Shown: in pieces, positions 26,080-36,576 of the stretch | Numbering within the stretch: the stretch's first letter is position 1 | Layout of the letters: every line of letters begins with the position of its first letter | Assembly (NCBI GenBank): GCA_963844625.1 | Contig: CAWJPF010000018.1 | Location: 186,001-250,000 of the forward strand | Direction of reading: 5' to 3' | Length of the DNA: 64,000 nt | From: Palsa-504 sp963844625 | GTDB lineage: Bacteria; Actinomycetota; Actinomycetes; Streptosporangiales; Streptosporangiaceae | The notes under the pieces: model-generated | The model's database searches: none | The model's input: the letters and a program-made list of their open reading frames with translations, nothing else | What the model was told of the DNA's origin: nothing | Translations under genes and position numbers: made by a program

Positions 26080-26140
26080 GTCACTCCCGAGTCTGCCACG
26101 TCGCGATCTTCGGGGTCGAGGTGAGCCGCGGATCGTCCGG

Positions 26141-26980
26141 ATGAAACACGGCTCGCCGGTCAGCGACGAGGTCCTGCACCTGCTGCACCGCAGCGAGGAT
26201 CTCTGGGTGCCCGGCATCGAGGCCACCGTGCATCAGTGGCAGGACACGGCCGCAGTGCTCTCGCGTGTTCCGGGCCAGTTCCGCCAGGCGGGGTTCGGCG
26301 GGATCGGCTCCTTTTCCACTGCGGCCGGACAGCAGATGTCTGCCATCCACACGATCTCCCGCCTGCGTATCACCGGCCCTCGCGCGTACCGGATCGATAG
26401 GGACCCGCAAACGCTTCCGCCGGGCAGGCACCAGCTTGAGACGATCATCTGCGATGGAGAGCGGCGCCGGAGGATCTACGACGACGAGGTGACCACCGGG
26501 CCGGCCGAGCCGCCGCCAGCTGAGGTCCCGGCTGAGATCGCGGACCTGCTGGACTCGTCCTGGCTGCTGGCGCGCCAGCTGTCTGGCGGGTCGCAGACCG
26601 TTGTCCGCGGCCGCCGCGGTTACCACCTCCACGTCGGGGCCGAGGACCAGCGCTGGGGCGGAAGGTTGTCCCCGGACGAAGTGGTCGTGGACGCCGAATA
26701 CGGGATCGTGCTGCGCTGGATCTCCTTTGCGGGCTCCACTCCGGTGGCGCGATGCGAGCTCCGCGACGTCACGTCCTACCGGCGCGAGCCCGGCGATTTC
26801 CAGCCGGACATACGGCCGGGCACGCGCGTGGTCGAGGAGGCCGACCCGGCTGAGGGGGACGACATGCCGTCACCCAATTCGCCGGGCCAGCTAGTCGGCG
26901 ACCTAGCCCGGCAGGCCACCGAGGGCGCGAAATCGGCCGTCCAGGGCCTTTTCGGCCTGCTCCGCGAGCGACCCCGTTGA
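26141..26980 (+). CDS. Unknown protein, LolA/RseB-like beta-sheet segment
   Basis: 279 residues from the ATG at 26141. The N-terminus reads KHGSPVSDEVLHLLHRSEDLW. The middle resembles the lipoprotein-localisation (LolA/RseB) fold in a loose way: ...GERRRRIYDD, then VVDAEYGIVLRWISF, a typical strand pair of that fold. No signal peptide is visible. An acidic stretch and a short amphipathic C-terminus (ATEGAKSAVQGLFGLL) follow. Divergent from the NRDE gene. The function is not known. Confidence 0.6.
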   Translation: MKHGSPVSDEVLHLLHRSEDLWVPGIEATVHQWQDTAAVLSRVPGQFRQAGFGGIGSFSTAAGQQMSAIHTISRLRITGPRAYRIDRDPQTLPPGRHQLETIICDGERRRRIYDDEVTTGPAEPPPAEVPAEIADLLDSSWLLARQLSGGSQTVVRGRRGYHLHVGAEDQRWGGRLSPDEVVVDAEYGIVLRWISFAGSTPVARCELRDVTSYRREPGDFQPDIRPGTRVVEEADPAEGDDMPSPNSPGQLVGDLARQATEGAKSAVQGLFGLLRERPR

Positions 26981-27319
26981 TCGTGTGCAGTTGCACTCGC
27001 CCGACGAGGGGTAACTGCACGCGGCGCCGGCTCGTTCGTCGGCTCTCCTCGCGGAGCAGGTTATGCCGCGGGCGGGGCGGGTTAGGGGTGCGAAGAGATC
27101 GACCTGAGTGGCGGAAGTGACGGCTGAGGTGAGGGCCGGGGCCGGGGTGGATTGCCCGGGGGCGGTGACCGGGTGAGTTGTCTCGGCTGGCTGGCAGGGC
27201 TGGCGGGCGGTTCGGCTGGCACCCGGGTCACCGAAGAAACCGGCCAGGCCGAAGACATCGATATGCCGCGGCCACCGAAGCTGCCGGGCGCAGGACGTCC
27301 GTTCGGTAAATAAATAATT
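26981..27319. other. Intergenic region between convergent genes
   Basis: 339 bp without a credible gene. It holds GC-rich low-complexity sequence, and at its right end an AT-rich island flanked by CCGTTCGG arms (described separately). Nothing else recognised. Confidence 0.5.
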
Positions 27320-27333
27320 TTAGGCCGAACGGA
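27298..27333. terminator. CCGTTCGG hairpin with AT-rich loop
   Basis: TCCGTTCGG at 27298-27306 pairs perfectly with CCGAACGGA at 27325-27333 around an AT-rich 18-nt loop. The right arm encodes the last residues of the SGNH hydrolase. A probable terminator, and one member of a motif family that recurs in the window. Confidence 0.55.
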
Positions 27334-28060
27334 GCGTCGTGCGTGCCTCGGGCAGGGCGAGCGCGGCGAGCAGGGCACGCGACCAGTCGCGGTACCCGGC
27401 CTGGCTCGGGTGGAAGCAGTCGGACGCGAACTTCCCGGTCCAGGGCGGCGTGAAGTGGGCGGATACCTTCGCGACCGGCAGGTCGCGGGCGGCCGCCGCG
27501 GCGTGGATGGTCCGGTTGATCCGGGTCACGTAGGGCACGCTGGCCCGGCCGAGGAAGCCCCAGCACCCGGCGGGCAGCGGCAGGTCGAGCACGACGGTCT
27601 GGTCGGGCAGTGCCGCCATCAGCGTGCGCACGTCGCCGAACAGCTTGCCCGGCGCGGTGTACAAGATGTCGTTGACGCCGATCCCGCAGGTCACCAGGTC
27701 AGGGTGACCCGGAAGGCGGGGCAGCTGAGCATTGATCACATCACGGGTGAGCGAGCCGGACACAGACAGGTTGAGCACCCGCCAGGGCAGGCCGCTGCGG
27801 CGACGCAGTTCGGCCAGGACCTGGCCGACATAGCCGCCCTGCGGGCTGGACGCGCCGAGTCCCTGCGCGGTGGAGTCGCCGAGCGCCACCCAGAGCGGGC
27901 CGTCGGCGGCCAGGACCCGGTCGTTATGCGCCCGCCAGTCGCGGGCGAATGCATCGCAGTCCTCGCGCATCGCGGTGACGCCGTCGGCCCAGCGGCCGAA
28001 CGGCCCGGCCCGCAGCCCGGACACCTCGGCGGCCTGCGTCCGCGTCACGTACGATCCCAT
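27320..28060 (-). CDS. SGNH/GDSL-family hydrolase
   Basis: About 246 residues from the ATG at 28060 (a GAGG lies upstream; a longer start at 28168 is possible). Block I is ALGDSTAQG with the nucleophile Ser, block II has Gly in SVSGS, block III is GVND, and block V is DCFHPSQAGY with the catalytic Asp and His. Esterase or lipase of unknown substrate, with no clear signal peptide, so probably cytoplasmic. Divergent from the GHKL ATPase gene. Confidence 0.85.
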   Translation of the reverse strand: MGSYVTRTQAAEVSGLRAGPFGRWADGVTAMREDCDAFARDWRAHNDRVLAADGPLWVALGDSTAQGLGASSPQGGYVGQVLAELRRRSGLPWRVLNLSVSGSLTRDVINAQLPRLPGHPDLVTCGIGVNDILYTAPGKLFGDVRTLMAALPDQTVVLDLPLPAGCWGFLGRASVPYVTRINRTIHAAAAARDLPVAKVSAHFTPPWTGKFASDCFHPSQAGYRDWSRALLAALALPEARTTLRSA

Positions 28061-28293
28061 GGTCGCGACGACCTCGACCGGTGACTTGCGCGGCCCCCGG
28101 GCCCGCCGCCGCGGCCCGGACAGCGCCAGCATCCAGGGCGGGCGCGAGACCTCGGGCATCGACTGCATGCTGGCCCCCAGAATGGTTGACGCGGGACAGA
28201 TGACGCTAAACGAACGGATGGACAGATGTCAAAACCCTGGTGTACGTCCCGGCCGCGGAAGGTATCGGGGAGCGGTGAGCATACGGTGACTGG

Positions 28294-30807
28294 GTGACCG
28301 CCGACTACAAGAAGATCCGTGAGGAGAACGTCGCCAGGTACGGCTGGGATACCGCGGTCCTGGACCTGCTCGGCCAGCTGTACAGCGAGCGCACCCACTT
28401 CATCTTCGAGCTGATCCAGAACGCCGAGGACGCGGGGGCCACCGAGCTGGCCTTCGAGCTCTTCGAGGACCGGCTGGAGGTGCGGCACGACGGCCGGCCG
28501 TTCACCGAGGCGGACGTCCGGGGGGTCTGCGGGGTCGGTCAGAGCGGGAAGGCCGCGGACCTGACCGCGATCGGGAAGTTCGGCATCGGGTTCAAGTCGG
28601 TGTACGCGTACACCAGGACCCCGCGCATCTACAGCGCGGGCGAGCACTTCGCGATCGAGAACTACGTGCGGCCTTTCGCGGTGGATTCGCTGTCCTTGGC
28701 AGAAACTCTCTTCGTCTTTCCCTTCGACCACGACTCGGTACCCGCCGCGACCGCGGTGCGGGAGATCGCAGCGGCGCTGACCGCGCTCCGGCCGGTGGTG
28801 CTGCTGTTCCTGCGGAACATCGGGCGGTTGCGGGTGGGCGGTGCGGGAGTAGCCGAATCGGTCATCTCGCGGTCGGTGGCTGAGGAGGGCGGGAAGCGGC
28901 GAGTCACGGTGTCGCGCCGTCCCGGCCGCCGGGACGAGGAATGGCTGGTCTGGCACTCATCGGTCGAGGGTCTCGGCGCTTTCGCGGCTCGCACGACTCG
29001 CGCGGCCCTCGCGACTCTCGCGGTGGGGGTCGAGATCGCGTTCCGGCTCAAGGCCGGCCGGATTATCCCGGTTCCCGAATCGCCGCTGACCGTATTCTTC
29101 CCCACCGAGAAGGAGACGTTCCTCGGTTTCCTGGTTCAGGGCCCGTACCGCACCACGCCGGCCCGCGACAACATCCCCGGGCACGACCCGTCCAACCAGA
29201 CGCTAGTGCGGTCGACCGCTGAGCTGCTGGTCGAGGTGCTGCGGTCGCTACGCGACGAGGGGCTGCTCACGGTGCAGGCCCTTCAGGCGCTGCCGCTCGA
29301 TCCGGCCCGGTTCGAGCCTGGGTCGATGTTCCGTCCGCTGTTCGATGCAGTCGGCGACGCGATGACCACCGAGGCGCTAATCCCGGTCGACGGTGGTTAC
29401 GGCGTGGCCGTTGACCTTCTGCTGGCCGGGCGGGCGGAGGTACACGAACTCCTGGACCCTGATCAGCTGGGCGCACTGAGCGGTGCGGGCCGGCCGGTCT
29501 GGTTCGCCGACGAGTCCCTCACCGAGCACCTCACGCCGGTCCTGTGGCGTTACCTGCGCGAAGAGATCGGCATCGACGAGGTCACGCCCGCGGACGTGGT
29601 CTCGCGAGTGACCCGCGAGTTCCTCCAGGGGCAAACCGACGAGTGGATCACGCGGTTTTACGCGTTTCTCGCGGCCGAGCCCGGGCTGTGGCGGGCGCCG
29701 AGGTTCGACGACGAGGAGCCGGGGCCCGCCCGGGCCAAGCCGATCATCCGGCTCGAGGACGGCCGCCAGGTCGCGCCCTTCGACGGCCGGGACCGCCCGG
29801 CGGTGTACCTGCCCGGGCCGGTCGCCAGCAGCCTGCCCACGGTGCGGCGCGCGGTGGCGGACTCCCCCGGGGTCCGGCCGTTCCTGGAAACGCTGGGTCT
29901 GGGCGAGCCGGACGTGGTGGCGGAGGTGCTCCAGGTCATCCTGCCCCGGTACGAGGAACTGGATATCGCGGCACTCGACCCGGCCCGGCACGCCGCCGAC
30001 CTCGAATGCGTCGTGCGCGCCCTGGATGAGGTCGCCGGGCTGACCGCCCGGCGGCGCGAGGAACTCATCGAGCGGGTACACCAGACGCCGTTCCTCATCG
30101 GGGAGAACGCTGCCACCGGCGAGCAGCGCCTGATGCCGCCGCCCGCGCTGTACCAGCGAAGCAAGGAGCTAGAGGTCTACTTCGACGGGAACCCGGGCAT
30201 CTGGTTCGCGGGCGACCGCTACGGGCCGTGGCTGGTCCAGCTGCGCGAGATGGGCGTGCGGCAGGCCGTCGAGGTCCGCGCGCGGACGCCCGGTGACCTC
30301 GGCTACGTACCCATCGCCGTCGAGTTCGGCCGGAACGAGCGCGGCCTGGGCGGCTTCGATCCCGACGCGGAGATCGACGGCCTGGACTTCGCGCTACGCC
30401 ACCCCAGCCACGCCCGTTCGGAGTACGTCTGGAACGTTCTGCTCGCCCCCAACCGCAGGCTCGTGGCCGGGGTAGTGGAACGGTCGGTGCTGGCGTCGTT
30501 CGGCGACTCCAGCCAGGAGAACGCCAGGTCGGCGATCGCGGTGATCGCGGAGCGGGAAGCCTGGCTGCCCGGGCGGGACGCGACCTTCCGCCGGCCCGGC
30601 GAGCTCTCCCTCGACGACCTGCCGCCGACGTACGCGCGGGAGGAAGGGCTGGCCCACGCGCTGAACATGCTCCAGCCCGTGGTGACAGAAGCCGCCCGGC
30701 AGCTCGGCGTCCCGCCGGAGGTGCTGTGGGGCCTGGGCGCTCACCCCGATCTCGTCGCGATGATCGAGCGGGAGCTCGCGCGGCGGGCGGCCGACGGCAC
30801 CGGGTAA
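28294..30807 (+). CDS. Stand-alone sacsin/GHKL-type ATPase, 837 residues
   Basis: The N-terminus has a Bergerat ATP-binding fold: FELIQNAEDAG (E39 and N43, N box), RHDGRPF (G1, D66) and GKFGIGFKSVY (G2, about 94-104). This is the HSP90-like start of sacsin-family proteins. It continues PFDHDSVP and GPYRTTPARDNIPGHDP, and the rest (400-837) is an extended, unrecognised region. Homologues often carry a C-terminal nuclease-like domain; here the chain ends at VAMIERELARRAADGTG with no such domain visible. The start GTG at 28294 has only a weak ribosome site. No operon partner. Role unknown; defence or chaperone functions are inferences. Confidence 0.75.
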   Translation: MTADYKKIREENVARYGWDTAVLDLLGQLYSERTHFIFELIQNAEDAGATELAFELFEDRLEVRHDGRPFTEADVRGVCGVGQSGKAADLTAIGKFGIGFKSVYAYTRTPRIYSAGEHFAIENYVRPFAVDSLSLAETLFVFPFDHDSVPAATAVREIAAALTALRPVVLLFLRNIGRLRVGGAGVAESVISRSVAEEGGKRRVTVSRRPGRRDEEWLVWHSSVEGLGAFAARTTRAALATLAVGVEIAFRLKAGRIIPVPESPLTVFFPTEKETFLGFLVQGPYRTTPARDNIPGHDPSNQTLVRSTAELLVEVLRSLRDEGLLTVQALQALPLDPARFEPGSMFRPLFDAVGDAMTTEALIPVDGGYGVAVDLLLAGRAEVHELLDPDQLGALSGAGRPVWFADESLTEHLTPVLWRYLREEIGIDEVTPADVVSRVTREFLQGQTDEWITRFYAFLAAEPGLWRAPRFDDEEPGPARAKPIIRLEDGRQVAPFDGRDRPAVYLPGPVASSLPTVRRAVADSPGVRPFLETLGLGEPDVVAEVLQVILPRYEELDIAALDPARHAADLECVVRALDEVAGLTARRREELIERVHQTPFLIGENAATGEQRLMPPPALYQRSKELEVYFDGNPGIWFAGDRYGPWLVQLREMGVRQAVEVRARTPGDLGYVPIAVEFGRNERGLGGFDPDAEIDGLDFALRHPSHARSEYVWNVLLAPNRRLVAGVVERSVLASFGDSSQENARSAIAVIAEREAWLPGRDATFRRPGELSLDDLPPTYAREEGLAHALNMLQPVVTEAARQLGVPPEVLWGLGAHPDLVAMIERELARRAADGTG

Positions 30808-31092
30808 GCCGGGGCGCTTGTCGCTTCGGCCGGACGGGCGTACTGTGCGGACTACCGGGTGACCGCGCTGGGTTAGTCCCGCAGGACCCGGGACAGTGAG
30901 TCCGGCTGCTCTGGACCTCGGTGGCGTCGCGTACGCGTACGCCGCGAGGTGGCATATGCCAGGAACCATCCGCCAGCTGTCCCTGCGCTGGCGATCGGCC
31001 GGCACAGGCCAGTCACGCTCGTGACGGCTGCTCCGGGGGTGGCTGGGATCTCCCGCCACCGCAGACCAGCTTGTCCATCAGGACAAGCCGCG

Positions 31093-32280
31093 GTGAGATC
31101 CGGGCGCGGCCGCAAGATCGCGCGCACCGCGGTGTCGGTCGCCCTGATCGCGGTCATCTTCGGGCTCGCCGTCCCGCATTTCGCGTCTTACCGCAACGTG
31201 TGGGCCAGCGTGCACGCGATGACCTGGCCGCACGTCCTCCTGGTCGCCATCGCGGCGATCGCCAGCATGGTCTCGTACTGGATCACCATCCTCGCGGTAC
31301 TGCCCGCGCTGCGACTGCGGCAGGCGGCGACGGTCAACCTCGGCTCAAACGCGGTGGCCAGCACCTTGCCGGCCGGCGGCGCCCTGGCCATGGGCGTCAG
31401 CTGGGCGATGCTCTCCAGCTGGGGCCTCAGCACCGCCAACTACGTCCTGTACACCCTGGTCACCGGGATCTGGAACGTCTTCACCCTGCTGGGCCTGCCC
31501 GTCCTGGCCCTGCTGGTGATGACCACGGTCAGCCGGCCCGACGCCGCCCTGATCACCGGCGCGGCCGTGGGCGTGGCCCTGCTCGCCGCCGGGGCCGGCG
31601 GGCTCGCCCTGCTGCTACGCAGCCAGGCTTTCGCGATTCGCGCAGGCCACGCTCTGCAGCGTCCCCTGGCCATTGTCTGCCGGGTGGCCCGCAGGCCACC
31701 GCCCGCCGATACCGCCGGATCGCTGTCCGGCTTCCGCGACCGGGCCGGCGCCCTGCTCGCGGCGCGTGGCGGGCGGATCACCGCCGCTACCGTGGCCAGC
31801 TACCTCACCTTGTGGCTCGTGCTGCTGGCCTGCCTGCGCGGCACTGGCCTGTCCCAGGCGCAGCTGCCCTGGCAGACCACTCTGGCCGCCTTCGCGCTGA
31901 TCAGGCTGCTCACTGCCCTGCCGATCACCCCCGGCGGCCTCGGGATCACCGAACTCGGCCTGATCGGCGCGCTCACCGCAGGCGCCGGCCACCAGCACGG
32001 CGTCCAGATAACGGCCGCCGTGCTCATGTACCGGGCCGTCACCTACCTGCCGCCCATCCCCCTCGGTGCCCTCGCCTGCCTCACCTGGCGGCTAGCACCC
32101 GGGCTTATCAGCGTGCGGCCGAGCCTGCCCGGGGCGGACGGAAATCTTGCCGGTGCTGGCGCCGCGGAGCAGGTCGATGAAGGCTTTGGGGGCCTGGTCC
32201 AGGCCCTCGACGACGGTTTCGGCGTGGGCGAGCTTGCCCTCGCGCAGCCGACGGCTGACGTCGGCGATCACGCCGGGTAG
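31093..32280 (+). CDS. Flippase-like membrane protein (UPF0104/LPG-synthase TM family), abnormal C-terminus
   Basis: 395 residues from the GTG at 31093, with AGGACAAG upstream. Eight or more hydrophobic segments and the family signatures LPAGGALAMGVSW and LPITPGGLGITELGLIGAL place it in the lysylphosphatidylglycerol synthase TM/UPF0104 family of lipid flippases. From residue about 348 the frame runs through a duplicated piece of the oxidoreductase gene, giving a non-family tail. The natural stop was probably lost. Function: membrane lipid or glycolipid handling, inferred. Confidence 0.78.
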   Translation: MRSGRGRKIARTAVSVALIAVIFGLAVPHFASYRNVWASVHAMTWPHVLLVAIAAIASMVSYWITILAVLPALRLRQAATVNLGSNAVASTLPAGGALAMGVSWAMLSSWGLSTANYVLYTLVTGIWNVFTLLGLPVLALLVMTTVSRPDAALITGAAVGVALLAAGAGGLALLLRSQAFAIRAGHALQRPLAIVCRVARRPPPADTAGSLSGFRDRAGALLAARGGRITAATVASYLTLWLVLLACLRGTGLSQAQLPWQTTLAAFALIRLLTALPITPGGLGITELGLIGALTAGAGHQHGVQITAAVLMYRAVTYLPPIPLGALACLTWRLAPGLISVRPSLPGADGNLAGAGAAEQVDEGFGGLVQALDDGFGVGELALAQPTADVGDHAG

Positions 32281-32290
32281 CCGGTGCTGA
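32135..32290 (-). pseudogene. 3' fragment of a second NADP-dependent oxidoreductase
   Basis: About 155 bp resemble 32321-32476 in the same orientation (offset 186 bp). On the minus strand it reads ADVSRRLREGKLAHAETVVEG and onward to GASTGKI, close to the C-terminus of the intact neighbour (ADVSRWLADGKLVHTETVVDG). The stop codon is lost and nothing remains upstream. A relic of a tandem duplication, overlapped by the flippase reading frame. Confidence 0.8.
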
Positions 32291-32313
32291 AGGGCGAGCC
32301 GCGGGACGGCCGG

Positions 32314-33309
32314 TCAGAGGCGGACGATCATCTTGCCGGTGTTGGCCCCGCGGAGCAGGTCGATGAAGGCGGCGGGGGCGTTCTCCAGGCCGTCGACGAC
32401 GGTTTCGGTGTGGACGAGCTTGCCGTCGGCGAGCCAGCGGCTGACGTCGGCGATCATGTCGGGCAGCCGGTCCTGGTGGTCAATGACGATGAAGCCGCGC
32501 AGGGTCAGCCGCTTGGTGATGACCAGGCCCACGTTGGTGGGGCCGGGCATCGGTTCGCTGGCGTTGTAGAGGGCGATCGCGCCGGACATGGCCACCCGGC
32601 CATGGGGTTTGAGCGCCACCAGGGAGGCGTCCAGGTGGTCGGCGCCCACGTTGTCGAAGTAGACGTCGATGCCGTCGGGCGCAGCCTTGCGCAGTTGCTT
32701 GAGCACGGGCCCAGCTTTGTAGTTGAAGGCGGCGTCGAAGCCGATCTCACGCAGCCAGCGGACCTTCTCGTCGCTCCCCGCGCTACCGATGACCCGGGCG
32801 GCGCCCTTGAGCTTGGCGATCTGGCCGGCCATGCTGCCCACCGCCCCCGCGGCACCGGAGACGAACACGACGTCGCCTTCCTTCAGCCCGGCGATGTCGA
32901 GCAGGCCGACGTAGGCGGTCAGCGCGGGCATGCCGAGCACGCCGAGGTAGGCGGACGGCGACAGGCCCCCGGCCGGCGCCACCTTCTGCGCGTGGCGGGC
33001 GGGCAGGACCGCCTCGTCCCGCCAGCCGAGCATGTGCAGGACCAGATCGCCCGCGGCCAGATCCGGCGACCGGCTCTCGGTGACCGTGCCGATCGCGCCG
33101 CCCTCGAGGGGTTCGCCGAGCCGGAACGGCGAGACGTAGGACTTCACGTCGTTCATCCGGCCGCGCATATACGGGTCCACCGACATGAACAGGTTGCGCA
33201 CCCGGACCTGCCCGTCGGCCAGGTCCGGCCGGCCCTCCTCGGTCAGCGCGAAATTGGCCGCGGTCGGCCAGCCGGAAGGCCGGGAGGCGAGAACGATCTG
33301 GCGTGGCAT
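32314..33309 (-). CDS. NADP-dependent oxidoreductase, MDR family (CurA/prostaglandin-reductase-like)
   Basis: 331 residues. Zinc ligands are absent, the catalytic-domain start VLASRPSGWPT matches the curcumin/dihydrocurcumin reductase group, and the NADPH-binding Rossmann segment is VFVSGAAGAVGSMAGQIAKL. The Tyr region NVGADHLDASL and the C-terminal segment ENAPAAFIDLLRGANTGKMIV complete the family order. It would reduce enone double bonds with NADPH. A decayed copy of its 3' end lies beside it. Confidence 0.9.
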   Translation of the reverse strand: MPRQIVLASRPSGWPTAANFALTEEGRPDLADGQVRVRNLFMSVDPYMRGRMNDVKSYVSPFRLGEPLEGGAIGTVTESRSPDLAAGDLVLHMLGWRDEAVLPARHAQKVAPAGGLSPSAYLGVLGMPALTAYVGLLDIAGLKEGDVVFVSGAAGAVGSMAGQIAKLKGAARVIGSAGSDEKVRWLREIGFDAAFNYKAGPVLKQLRKAAPDGIDVYFDNVGADHLDASLVALKPHGRVAMSGAIALYNASEPMPGPTNVGLVITKRLTLRGFIVIDHQDRLPDMIADVSRWLADGKLVHTETVVDGLENAPAAFIDLLRGANTGKMIVRL

Positions 33310-33405
33310 GAACTTCTCCCCGGACGCGGGACAATTGACGCAGGTCGCGGTGCGGTCTTACCGTACCGCCCAGTAAGAACCGCTGCCAGCGAGGATGAGG
33401 GCTAA

Positions 33406-35034
<1,629 letters not shown>

Positions 35035-35040
<6 letters not shown>

Positions 35041-35128
35041 CGGGACCCGTACCGCTAGCGCGGGCCGTACCGCTAGCGCGACCGCCTCCCGCTGGCGGGA
35101 CCTCCCCCGCTAGCGGGACCTCTCCCGA
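35035..35128. repeat. Five imperfect tandem copies of a CCGCTAGCGG-centred unit
   Basis: Units such as CCGCTAGCGGGACC recur about every 18-19 bp immediately after the ligase stop. Each core CCGCTAGCGG is palindromic, so each copy could fold back. No gene. Could be slippage-generated or a multi-hairpin terminator. Confidence 0.6.
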
Positions 35129-35129
35129 C

Positions 35130-35187
35130 CCACAACGATGGAGCATCGCTGTTGCTGGGACCACAACGATGGAGCATCGCTGTGGGT
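35130..35187. repeat. Paired REP-like hairpins, first locus
   Basis: Two direct copies of a hairpin built on ACAACGATG-GAG-CATCGCTGT lie side by side, 29-31 bp apart. The same doublet, inverted, occurs at 49547-49605. Not coding. Resembles short REP-type palindromes. Confidence 0.75.
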
Positions 35188-35257
35188 AGGTCCCGGGGCG
35201 GAGGCTCGCCTGAGCCGGCAGGCATCGGTTACCTGCCCCCACGCTAGAGTCGGCGCT

Positions 35258-36088
35258 ATGCGATTCGCTACTATCCGGACTGATCAAGGGACCACCGCGG
35301 CACGGCTCGACGGGGAAGTCCTCATTCCGCTGGCCGCCGCGGATGTCGGCGAGTTGCTCGCCGCGGGCGAGGGACGCATCCGGGAGCGGGAAGGTACGCC
35401 ACCGGTACCCGTGCCCGAAGCAGACTTCGCGCCGCTCGTGACACGGCCGGGGAAAGTGCTGTGCGTGGGGCTGAACTACCGCTCCCACATCCTCGAGACC
35501 GGGCGGGAGCTGCCCGAGTACCCGACGCTATTCGCCAAGTTCGCCGACACGCTGATGGGACCGGGCGATGACCTGGTACTGCCGCCGGTGAGCGAGCGGA
35601 TCGACTGGGAGGTCGAGCTCGGTGTCGTCATCGGCCAGCCGGTGTACCGGGCTACCCCCGAGCAGGCCGCGGCGGCTATCGCCGGCTACACGGTGATCAA
35701 CGACGTGTCGATGCGGGACTGGCAGCGGCGTACCTTGCAGTGGCTGCAGGGCAAGATGTTCGAGCACACCACGCCGGTCGGCCCTTATCTCGTTACGCCG
35801 GACGAGGTAGACAACGCGATCGACCTCGAGGTCAGGTGCGTGGTCGACAGTGCCGTGATGCAGCAGTCGCGGACCTCGGATCTGCTGTTCGGGCCGGCCG
35901 AGATCGTCTCCTACGCCAGCCAGGCGATCACCTTGCGGCCGGGCGATCTCATCGCTACCGGCACCCCAGGTGGCGTGGGCGACGCCCGGAAGCCGCCCGT
36001 CTACCTGCAGCCGGGCAACGTGCTGCGCACCTGGATCGAGGGCCTGGGCGAGTGCGTCAACCACTGCGTCGCGGAGAAGACCGGCTGA
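35258..36088 (+). CDS. Fumarylacetoacetate hydrolase family protein
   Basis: 276 residues from the ATG at 35258, chosen because the family starts there (MRFATIRTDQG); upstream residues fall in the REP hairpins. The FAH catalytic domain has KVLCVGLNYRSHILE, DWEVELGVVIG, NDVSMRDWQRRT and DLIATGTPGGVGDAR, covering the metal-binding Glu and Asp. Likely hydrolase, isomerase or decarboxylase of an acylpyruvate-type compound. 217 bp downstream of the acyl-CoA ligase, same strand. Confidence 0.9.
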   Translation: MRFATIRTDQGTTAARLDGEVLIPLAAADVGELLAAGEGRIREREGTPPVPVPEADFAPLVTRPGKVLCVGLNYRSHILETGRELPEYPTLFAKFADTLMGPGDDLVLPPVSERIDWEVELGVVIGQPVYRATPEQAAAAIAGYTVINDVSMRDWQRRTLQWLQGKMFEHTTPVGPYLVTPDEVDNAIDLEVRCVVDSAVMQQSRTSDLLFGPAEIVSYASQAITLRPGDLIATGTPGGVGDARKPPVYLQPGNVLRTWIEGLGECVNHCVAEKTG

Positions 36089-36317
36089 CGCAGGCGACCT
36101 AGCGGGAGCCCAGTCTGAGCGGGGGGTGCCGGTGAAATCCCAATCCCATAGTACCCGGCACCCCCTGGCGCACCAGGGAAGCTGAGCTTTCCCGCCCTGG
36201 CTTCCGATCCGGTCCTTTCGGGCGGGGCCGGCCCACTGACTGTCACTTTCACGTGGCATCGTGACCAACGATGAACAGCGTCGCCTGCTGACCCGATCCA
36301 ATCAGGGAGGCACTGTC
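36089..36317. other. Intergenic region between the FAH gene and the TnpB relic
   Basis: 229 bp without a gene. It contains a double hairpin at 36122-36200 and a GC-rich TTTCGGGCGGGGCCGG segment. Together with the relic element it separates the FAH gene from the MgtE-like gene by 477 bp. Confidence 0.5.
36122..36200. terminator. Two consecutive hairpins after the FAH gene
   Basis: The first has an 11-bp perfect stem (GGGGGTGCCGG at 36122-36132 with CCGGCACCCCC at 36155-36165) and a 22-nt loop. The second is CCAGGGAAGC with GCTTTCCC..CCCTGG at 36173-36200. No T run. A terminator is likely, but the structure is large enough to be a structured RNA. Confidence 0.55.
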
Positions 36318-36576
36318 TTGACATCCTCCACCCGTCTGAAGGCGGGGGATTCCAGCCGCGGTTTGCGCCGCGCTGTCGGTTCGCGGTTCACAGGCCGGGC
36401 AACCCCGTCGCCTCCCCGCGCAGCCACGGCATGCCCTGCCGCGGTTTCGTGCTGGGTAGTACATGTGCACGCTTGGCTATCGCGAACACATTCGATTATA
36501 GCATTATTTGGAGGGAGAAAGCGGTATATCCTCCTCGGTCTGAAGGCCGGGGTCTCCACGCCGCGATGCTGATGAC
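36318..36576 (-). mobile_element. 259-bp non-autonomous relic of the same TnpB element, inverted
   Basis: It has the same ends as the element at 14687-15491, in the opposite direction: TTGACATCCTCCACC at 36318 and CTGATGAC at 36576. Inside are only the last about 35 codons of tnpB (AAGHAVAARGG...PVNREP, as in the other copy) and the left-end region with a TATAAT-like box. This is a MITE-like deletion derivative. The right border contains the ATG of the downstream MgtE-like gene. Confidence 0.82.

Noticed and set aside
27320..33309. A defence island around the GHKL ATPase
   Set aside because: Neighbours are an SGNH hydrolase, a flippase and an oxidoreductase; no nuclease, methylase or toxin was seen.
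32284..33405. A 373-residue plus-strand frame opposite the oxidoreductase
   Set aside because: It is the mirror of the NADP-dependent oxidoreductase; useful only because its start repeats the relic at 32135.
36122..36200. Known Mg2+ (M-box) or Mn2+ (yybP-ykoY) riboswitch
   Set aside because: No match to the conserved core sequences I know could be made; kept only as hairpins.
36302..36559. An 85-residue minus-strand frame within the 259-bp relic
   Set aside because: It joins the tnpB tail to end sequences and has no credible start or function.
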